From NCBI GenBank assembly GCA_035719045.1, contig DASTGO010000431.1, positions 1-13,714 of the forward strand: DNA of 13,714 bases, written 5' to 3'. Position numbers and translations under genes: made by a program. This document shows, in pieces, positions 1 through 6,839 of this stretch. How positions within the stretch are numbered: the first letter of the stretch is position 1; every line of letters begins with the position of its first letter. Origin of the DNA: DASTGO01 sp035719045 (GTDB taxonomy: Bacteria > Actinomycetota > Actinomycetes > Actinomycetales > Kineosporiaceae). Under the pieces are notes generated by a model. It saw only the letters and a list, made by a program, of their open reading frames with translations, had not been told where the DNA came from and made no database searches.

Positions 1-14
1 ATCCCGTCTCGGCA

Positions 15-26
15 ACGAACGTTCGT
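15..26. promoter_or_regulatory. 12-bp perfect palindrome, possible operator
   Basis: The sequence ACGAACGTTCGT is its own reverse complement. GTCTC at 6-10 and GAGAC at 27-31 add a second, slightly off-centre inverted pair around it. The site lies in non-coding DNA beyond the 3' end of the GntR gene, so it more likely serves a gene outside the left edge. Short palindromes of this kind are typical of TetR-type operators. It is not an actinobacterial LexA box, because the GAAC and GTTC halves have no four-base spacer. The rest of 1-151 shows no gene or other clear site. The function is inferred from symmetry only. Confidence 0.3.
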
Positions 27-151
27 GAGACACCCGAGCCGATCATGCACCACCGCAGGAGTAACCAGCCCCCCGGAGCCCGTCAACCGTGCTCTCGTCG
101 CTAGCGCAACTCCTTCACGAGACCGCGTGATGCTGCAGCCATAGACCATGA

Positions 152-874
152 TCAAGCTTGGGTGATCAGCCGTTGTGGGTCGCCGAAGCTGTACTCGTAC
201 ACCGCCACAGCGGAAACCTTCTCGGCATACTCGATGACATGGTCATCCTGGTCGTAGACCCACGTCTGATGGTGAAGTACGGGGTGACCTGTGGGGATGC
301 CCAACAAGCCTGCTTCCTCACTTGTGGACGAGGACGCGCCCAAGTGGTCGCGACCATAGGTAGCGCAACGACCTGTGGCTTGCTCCACGTGTACGAAGAG
401 GGAGGTAGGTACACCCAACTGGTCCAAGGCCAGTAGCGCAGGGATGCGGCCGGCCAGACTCGCCGGCCACCAGCTCGTGATCGTGCCCACCGCGGTCTCT
501 CCTCGATAGAGGATCCCCCGGCGCCGCACGACGTCCGCGCCGGGGCGGATCGCCAGCTCGCGGGCGACACCCTCCGGAGCACCAGTCACCTCGGCGACGG
601 AAATCACCGTACGGTCGCCCAGCGTGGGGGCAGCGACCGACACAGGCAGGGCCCTGTCCACCACCGTCCCGCCGCGTCCGGGCCTTGTCCGGACGATGCC
701 CTCATCCCGGAGCAGAGCGATGGCCCGTTCCGCGGTCTTGGCCGCAACCTGCCAGTCGGCTGCTATCTCACGGGTCGACGGTAGACGCTCTCCCTGCCGT
801 AGATCGCCAGACAGGATCTGGGCACGGAAGTACTCCGCTATCCGACGGGACGGCGAATCCCCGGGGTCCGGCAC
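152..874 (-). CDS. GntR/HutC-family transcriptional regulator (winged helix plus UTRA domain)
   Basis: A 240-residue regulator. Residues about 10-73 form a GntR winged helix: a helix-turn-helix around STREIAADWQVAAKTAERA and a wing at GRGGTVV (67-72). Residues about 85-230 match a UTRA ligand-binding domain, as in the HutC subfamily, whose small-molecule effectors usually release DNA. The effector here cannot be told. The reading frame is open up to 1003, but the GTG at 872-874 is preferred: GGGAGG lies 6 bases upstream, and the protein then starts just before the DNA-binding domain as usual. The gene stands alone, downstream of and in the same direction as tRNA-Tyr. A hand count gives about 59% GC over 181-420, against about 78% over 10681-10740 in nifN, so foreign origin is plausible. 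It has no visible link to nitrogen fixation. Confidence 0.88.
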   Translation of the reverse strand: MPDPGDSPSRRIAEYFRAQILSGDLRQGERLPSTREIAADWQVAAKTAERAIALLRDEGIVRTRPGRGGTVVDRALPVSVAAPTLGDRTVISVAEVTGAPEGVARELAIRPGADVVRRRGILYRGETAVGTITSWWPASLAGRIPALLALDQLGVPTSLFVHVEQATGRCATYGRDHLGASSSTSEEAGLLGIPTGHPVLHHQTWVYDQDDHVIEYAEKVSAVAVYEYSFGDPQRLITQA

Positions 875-977
875 CGATGTCCTCCCTTCGTTGCCCACAG
901 CCAGGCTAGAGCCGAGACAGCCCGCCCCGGCCCTCCGCACGATCTCCGCACAGACACCCGTATCCGGCCGCTCCTGG

Positions 978-991
978 CCGGTGATCACCGG
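978..991. promoter_or_regulatory. 14-bp palindrome upstream of the GntR gene, candidate operator
   Basis: CCGGTGATCACCGG is a perfect palindrome about 100 bp upstream of the proposed GTG start of the GntR gene, between that gene and the tRNA-Tyr terminator. Its core GGTGATCACC has the GT...AC symmetry common in GntR-family operators, so autoregulation is possible. Its left half can also pair with CCGGCC at 964-969. A direct repeat, CTCCGCAC at 933-940 and 944-951, lies between the palindrome and the gene. No convincing -35/-10 pair was found. Assignment rests on symmetry and position. Confidence 0.3.
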
Positions 992-1001
992 ACACATGCG
1001 C

Positions 1002-1041
1002 AACGGCCCCTGACCGGCGTTTCCGCTGGTCAGGGGCCGTT
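1002..1041 (-). terminator. Hairpin terminator of tRNA-Tyr
   Basis: Arms at 1002-1015 and 1028-1041 pair perfectly over 14 bp around a 12-base loop. The hairpin starts 11 bases past the tRNA 3' end, in the direction of tRNA transcription. No U-tract follows, which is common for actinobacterial terminators. It would also shield the GntR gene from tRNA read-through. Confidence 0.6.
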
Positions 1042-1052
1042 CCTGCTGGGTG

Positions 1053-1134
1053 TGGCGGGTGTAGGGTTCGAACCTACGTAGGCTGAGCCGACGGTTTTAC
1101 AGACCGCTCCCTTTGGCCACTCGGGCAACCCGCC
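1053..1134 (-). tRNA. tRNA-Tyr (anticodon GTA)
   Basis: The reverse complement folds as a class II tRNA of 82 bases. The 7-bp acceptor is GGCGGGT/ACCCGCC with discriminator A at 1053. The D arm contains CCC/GGG. The anticodon arm is GCGGT-CTGTAAA-ACCGT with GTA at 1098-1100. A short extra arm (GGC/GCC) follows, then the T arm GTAGG-TTCGAAC-CCTAC. The extra arm fits bacterial tRNA-Tyr. The 3' CCA is not encoded; the next bases read CAC. Its 3' end points left, toward the GntR gene. It is divergent from yajQ. Confidence 0.97.
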
Positions 1135-1175
1135 GTGCTGTCGGGGGCCCCGGAGGAACCCCAACCGCGGATGCG

Positions 1176-1206
1176 AGGATAGCAAGCCCGGGCGGATTCG
1201 CGTAAA
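1176..1206 (-). promoter_or_regulatory. Weak promoter candidate for tRNA-Tyr
   Basis: On the minus strand, TTTACG at 1201-1206 could be a -35 element and TATCCT at 1176-1181 a -10 element. That would give a leader of roughly 35 bases before the tRNA. The 19-base spacer is longer than ideal, so the call is tentative. The interval 1135-1280 must also hold the yajQ promoter on the other strand; no clear match to consensus was seen there. Confidence 0.35.
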
Positions 1207-1280
1207 CGAGGCGCCACAGCGGGCCTACGGGTCCCCCGGCGGAGCAATGGATCATGTGTGAGAGCGAGAGGGGCAGCGCC

Positions 1281-1772
1281 GTGGCCGGCGATTCGTCGTT
1301 CGACATCGTGAGCAAGGTCGACCGGCAGGAGGTGGACAACGCCCTCAACCAGGCGGTCAAGGAGGTCTCCCAGCGGTACGACTTCAAGGGAACCGACGCC
1401 TCGATCGCCTGGACGGGCGAGCGGATCCTGATGCGGGCCAACAGCGAGGACCGGGTCAAGGCCGTCCTGGACGTCTTCGAGACGAAGCTGATCAAGCGGG
1501 GCGTGTCGCTGAAGTCGTTGGACACCGGGGAGCCGAAGCCGTCCGGCAAGGAGTACCGGATCGAGGCCGACCTGAAGGAGGGCCTCTCCCAGGAGAACGC
1601 GAAGAAGATCAGCAAGATCATCCGGGACGAGGGGCCGAAGGGCGTCAAGGCCCAGATCACTGGGGACGAACTGCGCGTCTCGAGCAAGAGCCGCGACGAC
1701 CTGCAGGCCGTGATCGCGCTCCTCAAGGGAGCGGACCTCGACGTGGCCCTCCAGTTCGTCAATTACCGGTAA
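1281..1772 (+). CDS. yajQ: YajQ-family nucleotide-binding protein (UPF0234)
   Basis: A 163-residue protein matching YajQ along its whole length: SSFDIVSKVDRQEVDNAL near the N terminus, then QRYDFKGTDASI and an ALQFVNYR end. The family folds as two small alpha/beta domains that bind nucleotides or RNA. Some proteobacterial members bind cyclic di-GMP and act in signalling. The role in actinobacteria is not settled. The frame opens at ATG 1254, but the GTG at 1281 is preferred: an AGGGG ribosome site lies 7 bases upstream, and the length then equals that of E. coli YajQ (163 residues). It is divergent from tRNA-Tyr, convergent with the nif operon, and followed by a strong hairpin. It looks like a housekeeping gene unrelated to nitrogen fixation. 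Confidence 0.92.
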   Translation: MAGDSSFDIVSKVDRQEVDNALNQAVKEVSQRYDFKGTDASIAWTGERILMRANSEDRVKAVLDVFETKLIKRGVSLKSLDTGEPKPSGKEYRIEADLKEGLSQENAKKISKIIRDEGPKGVKAQITGDELRVSSKSRDDLQAVIALLKGADLDVALQFVNYR

Positions 1773-1790
1773 GCAGCCCTGGATCTCAGG

Positions 1791-1831
1791 CCCGGCCGCA
1801 CCACCCGGATCAGCCGGGTGGTGCGGCCGGG
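1791..1831. terminator. Bidirectional terminator between yajQ and korB
   Basis: Arms at 1791-1808 and 1814-1831 pair perfectly over 18 bp around the 5-base loop ATCAG. The hairpin sits 18 bases after the yajQ stop and 10 bases after the korB stop, between convergent genes, so it can end both transcripts. It has no T-tract on either side. The nif transcript would end here. Confidence 0.75.
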
Positions 1832-1841
1832 GCCGGACGGG

Positions 1842-2966
1842 TCAGTCGCGCGGGTGTGTGCCGCCCGGGGCGACGACCCAGGAGTCGTTGCCCGCGAACA
1901 GCTTCGCCAGGTCGGCCTTCGCGGCTTCCTCGGCGCCGGCGACCTGGTGGGTCATCAGCTCCTCGTACGTCGGCAGCTCGACGTCGCGCAGCACCCCGAT
2001 CGGGGTCAGTCGCGGGTCGTCGTCACCGAGCCGGCTGAGCGCGAACGCGTACGACGGGTCGGGGCGGGTGGGGTCGTGGATGATCACGCCCGGGTCGTCG
2101 TCGGCGACGTTCTTCTTCGTGGCCAGCCCGAACCCGTCCGGGTCGTGCACCACCGCCGACGTGCCGCCGGGACCGAACCTCAGCGGCTGCCCCGCGGTCA
2201 GCTCGACGGTCCACTCCCCGCGCGACTCCGGCTTGGTGAGCAGGTCGAACGCCCGGTCGTTGAAGATCTCGCAGTTCTGGTAGATCTCGATGAACGCCGC
2301 ACCCTGGTGCGCCGCCGCCGCCCGCAGCACGGAGGTCAGGTGGGCACGGTCCGAGGCCAGGGTGCGCGCGGCGAAGGTCGCCCCGGCGCCGATGGCCAGC
2401 GACAGCGGGTTGAACGGGTAGTCGATCGAGCCCAGCGGGGACGTCTTGGTGACCTTCCCGAACTCCGACGTCGGCGAGAACTGCCCCTTGGTCAGCCCGT
2501 AGATCCGGTTGTTGAACAGCAGGATCTTCAGGTTGACGTTGCGGCGCAGGGCGTGGATGAGGTGGTTGCCGCCGATCGACAGGGCGTCCCCGTCACCGGT
2601 CACCACCCAGACCGACAGATCCGGCCGGGACACCGCCAGGCCCGTCGCGATCCCCGGCGCACGACCGTGGATCGAGTGCATCCCGTAGGTGTTGAGATAG
2701 TAGGGGAACCGCGAGGAGCAGCCGATCCCGGAGATGAAGGCGTACTTCTCCCTCGGGATCCCCAGTTCGGGCAGGAAGCTCTGCACCGCGGCGAGGATCG
2801 CGTAGTCCCCGCATCCGGGGCACCAGCGGACCTCCTGGTCGGTCTTCAGGTCCTTGGCCGTCAGCACCGAGGCCCGGGTCCGGGAGCCCTCGGCCACCTC
2901 CGCGTCGACCGGGCGGGAAACCCGTCCGGCGCCGTTCGAGCTCGCCACCGCGTTCTGCTCCGTCAT
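1842..2966 (-). CDS. korB: 2-oxoacid:ferredoxin oxidoreductase beta subunit (KorB)
   Basis: A 374-residue thiamine diphosphate subunit of a 2-oxoacid:ferredoxin oxidoreductase, probably 2-oxoglutarate-specific. With KorA it oxidatively decarboxylates the acid to an acyl-CoA and reduces ferredoxin. Visible motifs are WCPGCG at 48-53 and Cys83 (GIGCSS), then the TPP signature GDGD at 124-127 through FNN at 151-153, and Cys232 (QNCE). The four cysteines fit a single [4Fe-4S] cluster. Length is near that of actinobacterial KorB proteins. The frame is open further upstream, but ATG 2966 follows GGAGGTGA and overlaps the korA stop by 4 bp (ATGA), so the subunits are translationally coupled. It is the last gene of the nif operon, just before the terminator. 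Substrate choice is inferred from family resemblance; pyruvate cannot be excluded. Confidence 0.92.
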   Translation of the reverse strand: MTEQNAVASSNGAGRVSRPVDAEVAEGSRTRASVLTAKDLKTDQEVRWCPGCGDYAILAAVQSFLPELGIPREKYAFISGIGCSSRFPYYLNTYGMHSIHGRAPGIATGLAVSRPDLSVWVVTGDGDALSIGGNHLIHALRRNVNLKILLFNNRIYGLTKGQFSPTSEFGKVTKTSPLGSIDYPFNPLSLAIGAGATFAARTLASDRAHLTSVLRAAAAHQGAAFIEIYQNCEIFNDRAFDLLTKPESRGEWTVELTAGQPLRFGPGGTSAVVHDPDGFGLATKKNVADDDPGVIIHDPTRPDPSYAFALSRLGDDDPRLTPIGVLRDVELPTYEELMTHQVAGAEEAAKADLAKLFAGNDSWVVAPGGTHPRD

Positions 2967-4822
2967 CGCCCGATCACCTCCGTCAGTGCCTCGACCAGCT
3001 CGTCCGCGCGGAAGGGCAGGCCGCGCACCTGCGTGTAGCTGACGACGTCGACCAGGTACTCCGCCCGCAGCAGCCTGGCCAGCTGACCGAGGTTCAGCTC
3101 CGGCACGATCACCTTGTCGTAGCTGCGCAGCACGTCGGCGGTGTTGCGCGGGAACGGGTTGAGGTGACGCAGGTGCGCATGTGCCACCGTGGCCCCCTGC
3201 CGGCGCATCCGCCGGCACGCGGCCGCCACCGGGCCGTACGAGGAACCCCAGCCGAGCACCAGCGTCCGGGCGGTCTCCCCGTCCGGGCCCGGGGGATCGT
3301 CCACCTCCAGCAACGGGATCGTCCGCTCGATCGCCGCCACCTTGGCCGCCCTGGTCCGGACCATGAGGTCGTGGTTGTCCGGGTCATGCGACACCGTCCC
3401 GGCGCCGTCGAGCTTCTCCAGACCGCCGATCCGGTGCTCCAGGCCCGGCGTCCCCGGGATCGCCCACGGCCGGGCCAGGGTCTCGGGGTCGCGCAGGAAC
3501 GGCAGGAACGTCCCGTCCGGCCCGTTGGGTTCGGTGGTGAAGGTGACCGGGAAGTCCGGGAGTTCGTCCAGGTCGGGGATCCGCCACGGCTCCGAACCGT
3601 TGGCCAGGTTGCCGTCCGTCAGCATGATGACCGGCGTCCGGTAGGTGGTGGCGATCCGGACCGCCTCCAGGGCCGTGTCGAAGCAGTCCGCCGGGGACCG
3701 GGCCGCCAACACCGCCACCGGGGCCTCGCCGTTGCGCCCGTACATCGCCTGCAACAGGTCCGCCTGCTCGGTCTTGGTCGGCAGGCCGGTGCTCGGGCCG
3801 CCGCGCTGCACGTTCACGATCACCAGCGGCAGTTCCAGGGTCACCGCCAGGCCGATCGCCTCGGACTTCAGCGACAGTCCGGGGCCGGAGGTCGTGGTCA
3901 CGCCCATCGCCCCGCCGAAGGAGGCCCCGATCGCCGAGCACACCCCGGCGATCTCGTCCTCCGCCTGGAACGTGGTGACGCCGAACCGCTTGTGCCGCAC
4001 CAGGTCGTGCAGGATGTCGGTCGCCGGGGTGATCGGGTAGGACCCGACGAACAGCCGCAGCCCGGCCTGGCGCGCCCCCGCCAGCAGCCCGTACGAGGTC
4101 GCCACGTTGCCCGAGATGCTGCGGTACCGGCCCGGTGCCACCGTCGCCGGGGCCACCTCGTAGGCGACCGCGAACAACTCGGTGGTCTCGCCGTAGTTGT
4201 ACCCGGCCCGGAACGCCGCCTGGTTCGCCTGCGCGATCAGGGGCTTCTTGGCGAACTTCTGTTCGAGGTACGTGATCGTGGGTTCGACCGGCCGCTGGTA
4301 CATCCAGCTCAGCAGGCCCAGGGCGAACATGTTCTTCGCCCGCTCGCCCTCCTTGCGGGTCACGTCGATCCCGGTGAGGCTACTCACGGTCAGCGACGTG
4401 ATCGGAACCGCGTGGAGGTCGAACGACTCCAGGGACTGGTCCTCCAGCGGGTTGCTCGCATAGCCCGCCTTGGACAGCCCGCGCCTGGAGAACTCGTCGA
4501 CGTTCACGATGATGATCGCCCCGGGCCGCAGGTCGTGCAGGTTCGCCTTCAGGGCCGCCGGGTTCATCGCCACCAGGACATCCGGCGGGTCGCCCGCGGT
4601 GAGCACGTCATGGTCGGCGAACTTCAGCTGGTAGGACGAGACTCCCGCGATCGTCCCGGAGGGGGCCCGGATCTCCGACGGGTAGTTGGGCAGCGTCGAG
4701 AGGTTGTTGCCCAGGGCCGCCGTCTGCGCGGTGAACCTCTCCCCCGTCAGCTGCATCCCGTCGCCGGAGTCCCCGGCGAACCGGATCACCACCTGATCGA
4801 CCTGTTGGATCTGTTTCACCAT
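2963..4822 (-). CDS. korA: 2-oxoacid:ferredoxin oxidoreductase, fused gamma-alpha subunit (KorA)
   Basis: A 619-residue fusion. Residues about 1-195 are the gamma domain (FAGDSGDGM at 15-23). Residues about 235-619 are the alpha domain with the signature YPITPATDI (262-270), then QAEDEIAGV (286-294) and TTTSGPGLSLKSEAIG (309-324). The same fused layout is known in actinobacterial KorA, for example the Mycobacterium tuberculosis CoA-dependent 2-oxoglutarate:ferredoxin oxidoreductase. No ferredoxin-like delta domain with extra CxxC clusters is present, so electrons should leave via the KorB cluster to a separate ferredoxin. The ATG at 4822 overlaps the nifS end by 7 bp; AGGAGAGGG lies about 11 bases upstream. 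Linkage to nif genes suggests it supplies electrons to nitrogenase; this is inference. Confidence 0.92.
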   Translation of the reverse strand: MVKQIQQVDQVVIRFAGDSGDGMQLTGERFTAQTAALGNNLSTLPNYPSEIRAPSGTIAGVSSYQLKFADHDVLTAGDPPDVLVAMNPAALKANLHDLRPGAIIIVNVDEFSRRGLSKAGYASNPLEDQSLESFDLHAVPITSLTVSSLTGIDVTRKEGERAKNMFALGLLSWMYQRPVEPTITYLEQKFAKKPLIAQANQAAFRAGYNYGETTELFAVAYEVAPATVAPGRYRSISGNVATSYGLLAGARQAGLRLFVGSYPITPATDILHDLVRHKRFGVTTFQAEDEIAGVCSAIGASFGGAMGVTTTSGPGLSLKSEAIGLAVTLELPLVIVNVQRGGPSTGLPTKTEQADLLQAMYGRNGEAPVAVLAARSPADCFDTALEAVRIATTYRTPVIMLTDGNLANGSEPWRIPDLDELPDFPVTFTTEPNGPDGTFLPFLRDPETLARPWAIPGTPGLEHRIGGLEKLDGAGTVSHDPDNHDLMVRTRAAKVAAIERTIPLLEVDDPPGPDGETARTLVLGWGSSYGPVAAACRRMRRQGATVAHAHLRHLNPFPRNTADVLRSYDKVIVPELNLGQLARLLRAEYLVDVVSYTQVRGLPFRADELVEALTEVIGR

Positions 4823-6075
4823 GGCGCGACCGTCCCTCTCCTGTCACCCCGGCCGGTACGGCCGCTGTCCGACTGCCGGCTGCTCACGTCACGCCATCGA
4901 GCCATGGCGCCACGCAGGCCCCTGACATGCTCCACCGCCGCCGCCACCTGCTCGGCCGCCCGCCGGACCTCGGTCTCGGTGGTCGGCCTCCCCAGGCTGA
5001 ACCGCAGGCTCTCCAACGCCTCGGTGCGGGACAGCCCGGTGGCCAGCAGGACATGCGACGGCTCATCGGATCCGGAGTCGCAGGCAGACCCCGCGGACAC
5101 CGCCACCTCGGGCAGACAGGTCAGCACGGCGTCGGCGGGGGCACCGGCGAAACGCAGGTTCAGGGTGTTCGGCAGACCGCCCCTCGGCCGCCCGTCGGCG
5201 TTGACGGGACCGTTCACCCCTACGGCGGGAAGACGCTGGACCAGCAGGTCGTACAGCAGTCGGCGCAGTCGGGTCAGCCGGCGCGCGTCGGCGCGCAGCC
5301 GGGCGGCGGCCAGTTCGGCCGCGGCACCCAGGCCGACGATCCCGGGGGTGTTGAGCGTCCCCGGGCGCACCCCACGCTCCTGCGACCCACCCACGACCAC
5401 CGGGGTGAGCCGCGTGAGCACGTCACGACGAGCCACGACGGCACCTACCCCTTTGGGTCCGTAGATCTTGTGTCCGGACAGGACAGCCAGGTCCACCTTC
5501 CAGTCATCCAGGGCCAAGCGGACCTTACCTACGGCCTGCGTGACGTCACTCAGGACCAAGGCCCCGGCATCGTGCGCTAGGCGGCTGATTGTTCGCAGGT
5601 CGTTGAGGGCCCCCGTCTCGTTGTTCGCGGCCATCACCACCACCAGGGCGACGTCGCTGTCGAGCAGGGCACGCAGGTGGTCGAGGTTGAGGGAACCGTC
5701 CCGGTTCACGCGCACCACGGCCGGCAACCCGCGCCCGCCCGCGGTGGCCACCCGGCAGGCCTCCAGCACCGCCTTGTGCTCGCCCGCCCCGACCAGCACC
5801 CGGCTGCGGCCGGGGGTCGGCACCAGCCCGCCGAGCAGCCCGCGGACGCCCAGGTTCGCCGCCTCGGTCGCCCCACCGGTGAACACGACGCCGTGACCAG
5901 GTGCACCGACCGCCTCCGTCACCTGACGACGGGCCGACTCCACCCGGTCGGCCACGGCCCGGCCGCTGCCGTGGGTGCTCGCGGGATTGGCGAACTCCTC
6001 GGTGAACAGCGGCAGCATGGCCGCCAGCACCCGCGGATCCACCGGAGTGGTGGCGTTGTAGTCCAGGTAGATCAT
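4816..6075 (-). CDS. nifS: Cysteine desulfurase (NifS-type)
   Basis: A 419-residue PLP enzyme that takes sulfur from L-cysteine as a persulfide for Fe-S cluster assembly. It starts with IYLDYNATTP, typical of the family. Visible sites are GGATEAAN (67-74), His100 in AGEHKAV, Asp177 and Gln180 in SDVTQ, the PLP-binding Lys203 in SGHKIYGPKG, and the catalytic Cys332 in SAGSACDSGSDEPSHV. This is the long active-site loop of the NifS/IscS class rather than SufS. The frame extends upstream to 6159, but ATG 6075 overlaps the hesA stop in an ATGA junction and gives the normal N terminus. The tail past about residue 390 is basic and poorly conserved. Its place between hesA and korA indicates a sulfur source for nitrogenase cofactors. 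Confidence 0.92.
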   Translation of the reverse strand: MIYLDYNATTPVDPRVLAAMLPLFTEEFANPASTHGSGRAVADRVESARRQVTEAVGAPGHGVVFTGGATEAANLGVRGLLGGLVPTPGRSRVLVGAGEHKAVLEACRVATAGGRGLPAVVRVNRDGSLNLDHLRALLDSDVALVVVMAANNETGALNDLRTISRLAHDAGALVLSDVTQAVGKVRLALDDWKVDLAVLSGHKIYGPKGVGAVVARRDVLTRLTPVVVGGSQERGVRPGTLNTPGIVGLGAAAELAAARLRADARRLTRLRRLLYDLLVQRLPAVGVNGPVNADGRPRGGLPNTLNLRFAGAPADAVLTCLPEVAVSAGSACDSGSDEPSHVLLATGLSRTEALESLRFSLGRPTTETEVRRAAEQVAAAVEHVRGLRGAMARWRDVSSRQSDSGRTGRGDRRGTVAPW

Positions 6076-6839
6076 GCTGCGGGCACGGTGACCGCCGGGT
6101 CGCAGTCGGGGCAGCCGGCCCGGCGGGGGACAGCTGCGGTCCGGAACTCCATCGACCACAGGTCACCGAACAGCAGACGGCCGGCCAGTGGCGTCCCGGC
6201 GCCGGTGACGAGCTTGACCACCTCGGCCGCAGCCAGGCAGCCGGCCGTCCCGGCGACGGCACCGAGCACCCGGAACCCCAGCGGCCGCCAGTCGGCATCC
6301 GCCACCGGGAACAGGCAGCGCCAGCAGGCCCCACCCGGCAGGCTGGTCATCACCTGCAGGTGCACCCCGTCCATCGCGGAGACCACCTCGGGCACGCCGA
6401 GCGCCCGGCACAGCCGGTTCAACAGGTACCGCTCCGGGAAGTTGTGCCGGGCGTCCACCACGACGTCGGCACCGGCCATCAGCTCGGGCACCGCGGGGTG
6501 GTCCAGCGGCAGGTCATGGCCGGACACCTCCACGTCGGGGTGGTGCGCGGTGAGGGTGCGGACCGCGGCCCGCACCCTCGGCAGGCCCAGGTCCTGCGGC
6601 CGCATCAGGGTCTGCCGGTTGAGGTCCGGCTCCTCCAGCGGTCCGGGGTGGACCAGGACCAGCCGCCCGACCCCGGCCGCCGCCAGGTAGGTCGCGACCG
6701 CTCCCCCCACCCCGCCGATCCCGGCGACCAGCACACGTGCCCGCCGTAGCCGGGTCTGCTCGGCCGGGCCGATCCCGTCCAGTCCGAGCTGCCGGTCGTA
6801 CCGCCGGGTCACCGGCCCGTCCGGCGCAGGGCCGGTCAT
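6072..6839 (-). CDS. hesA: HesA/MoeB/ThiF-family E1-like adenylyltransferase
   Basis: A 255-residue member of the ThiF/MoeB/HesA group. These enzymes adenylate the C-terminal glycine of small sulfur-carrier proteins, or act in related sulfur transfer. It shows the nucleotide loop GIGGVGG (40-46), DLNRQ (72-76), Asp129 in VVVDARHN, and two zinc-type CxxC pairs at Cys172/Cys175 (CWRC) and Cys243/Cys246 (CPDC). There is no rhodanese domain. hesA occurs in cyanobacterial and Paenibacillus nif clusters, where it is linked to metal or sulfur use for the cofactor; the exact reaction is unclear. It starts at ATG 6839 in an ATGA overlap with the NfuA-like gene, with GGAG about 8 bases upstream. MoeB or ThiF itself is the alternative, but the operon argues for HesA. 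Confidence 0.88.
   Translation of the reverse strand: MTGPAPDGPVTRRYDRQLGLDGIGPAEQTRLRRARVLVAGIGGVGGAVATYLAAAGVGRLVLVHPGPLEEPDLNRQTLMRPQDLGLPRVRAAVRTLTAHHPDVEVSGHDLPLDHPAVPELMAGADVVVDARHNFPERYLLNRLCRALGVPEVVSAMDGVHLQVMTSLPGGACWRCLFPVADADWRPLGFRVLGAVAGTAGCLAAAEVVKLVTGAGTPLAGRLLFGDLWSMEFRTAAVPRRAGCPDCDPAVTVPAA

Noticed and set aside
1818..3038. A 406-codon plus-strand open frame opposite korB
   Set aside because: Arg/Val/Asp/Gln-rich shadow with no domain, starting inside the terminator hairpin.
2967..3218. N-terminal extension of korB to 458 residues
   Set aside because: The extra 84 residues overlap korA out of frame, and ATG 2966 has a near-perfect ribosome site and an ATGA overlap.
3164..5464. 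A 766-codon open frame on the plus strand opposite korA and nifS
   Set aside because: Its protein is Arg/Pro/His/Gln/Val-rich with no recognisable domain, and it lies exactly antisense to well-conserved korA and nifS. High GC makes stop codons rare in such frames.
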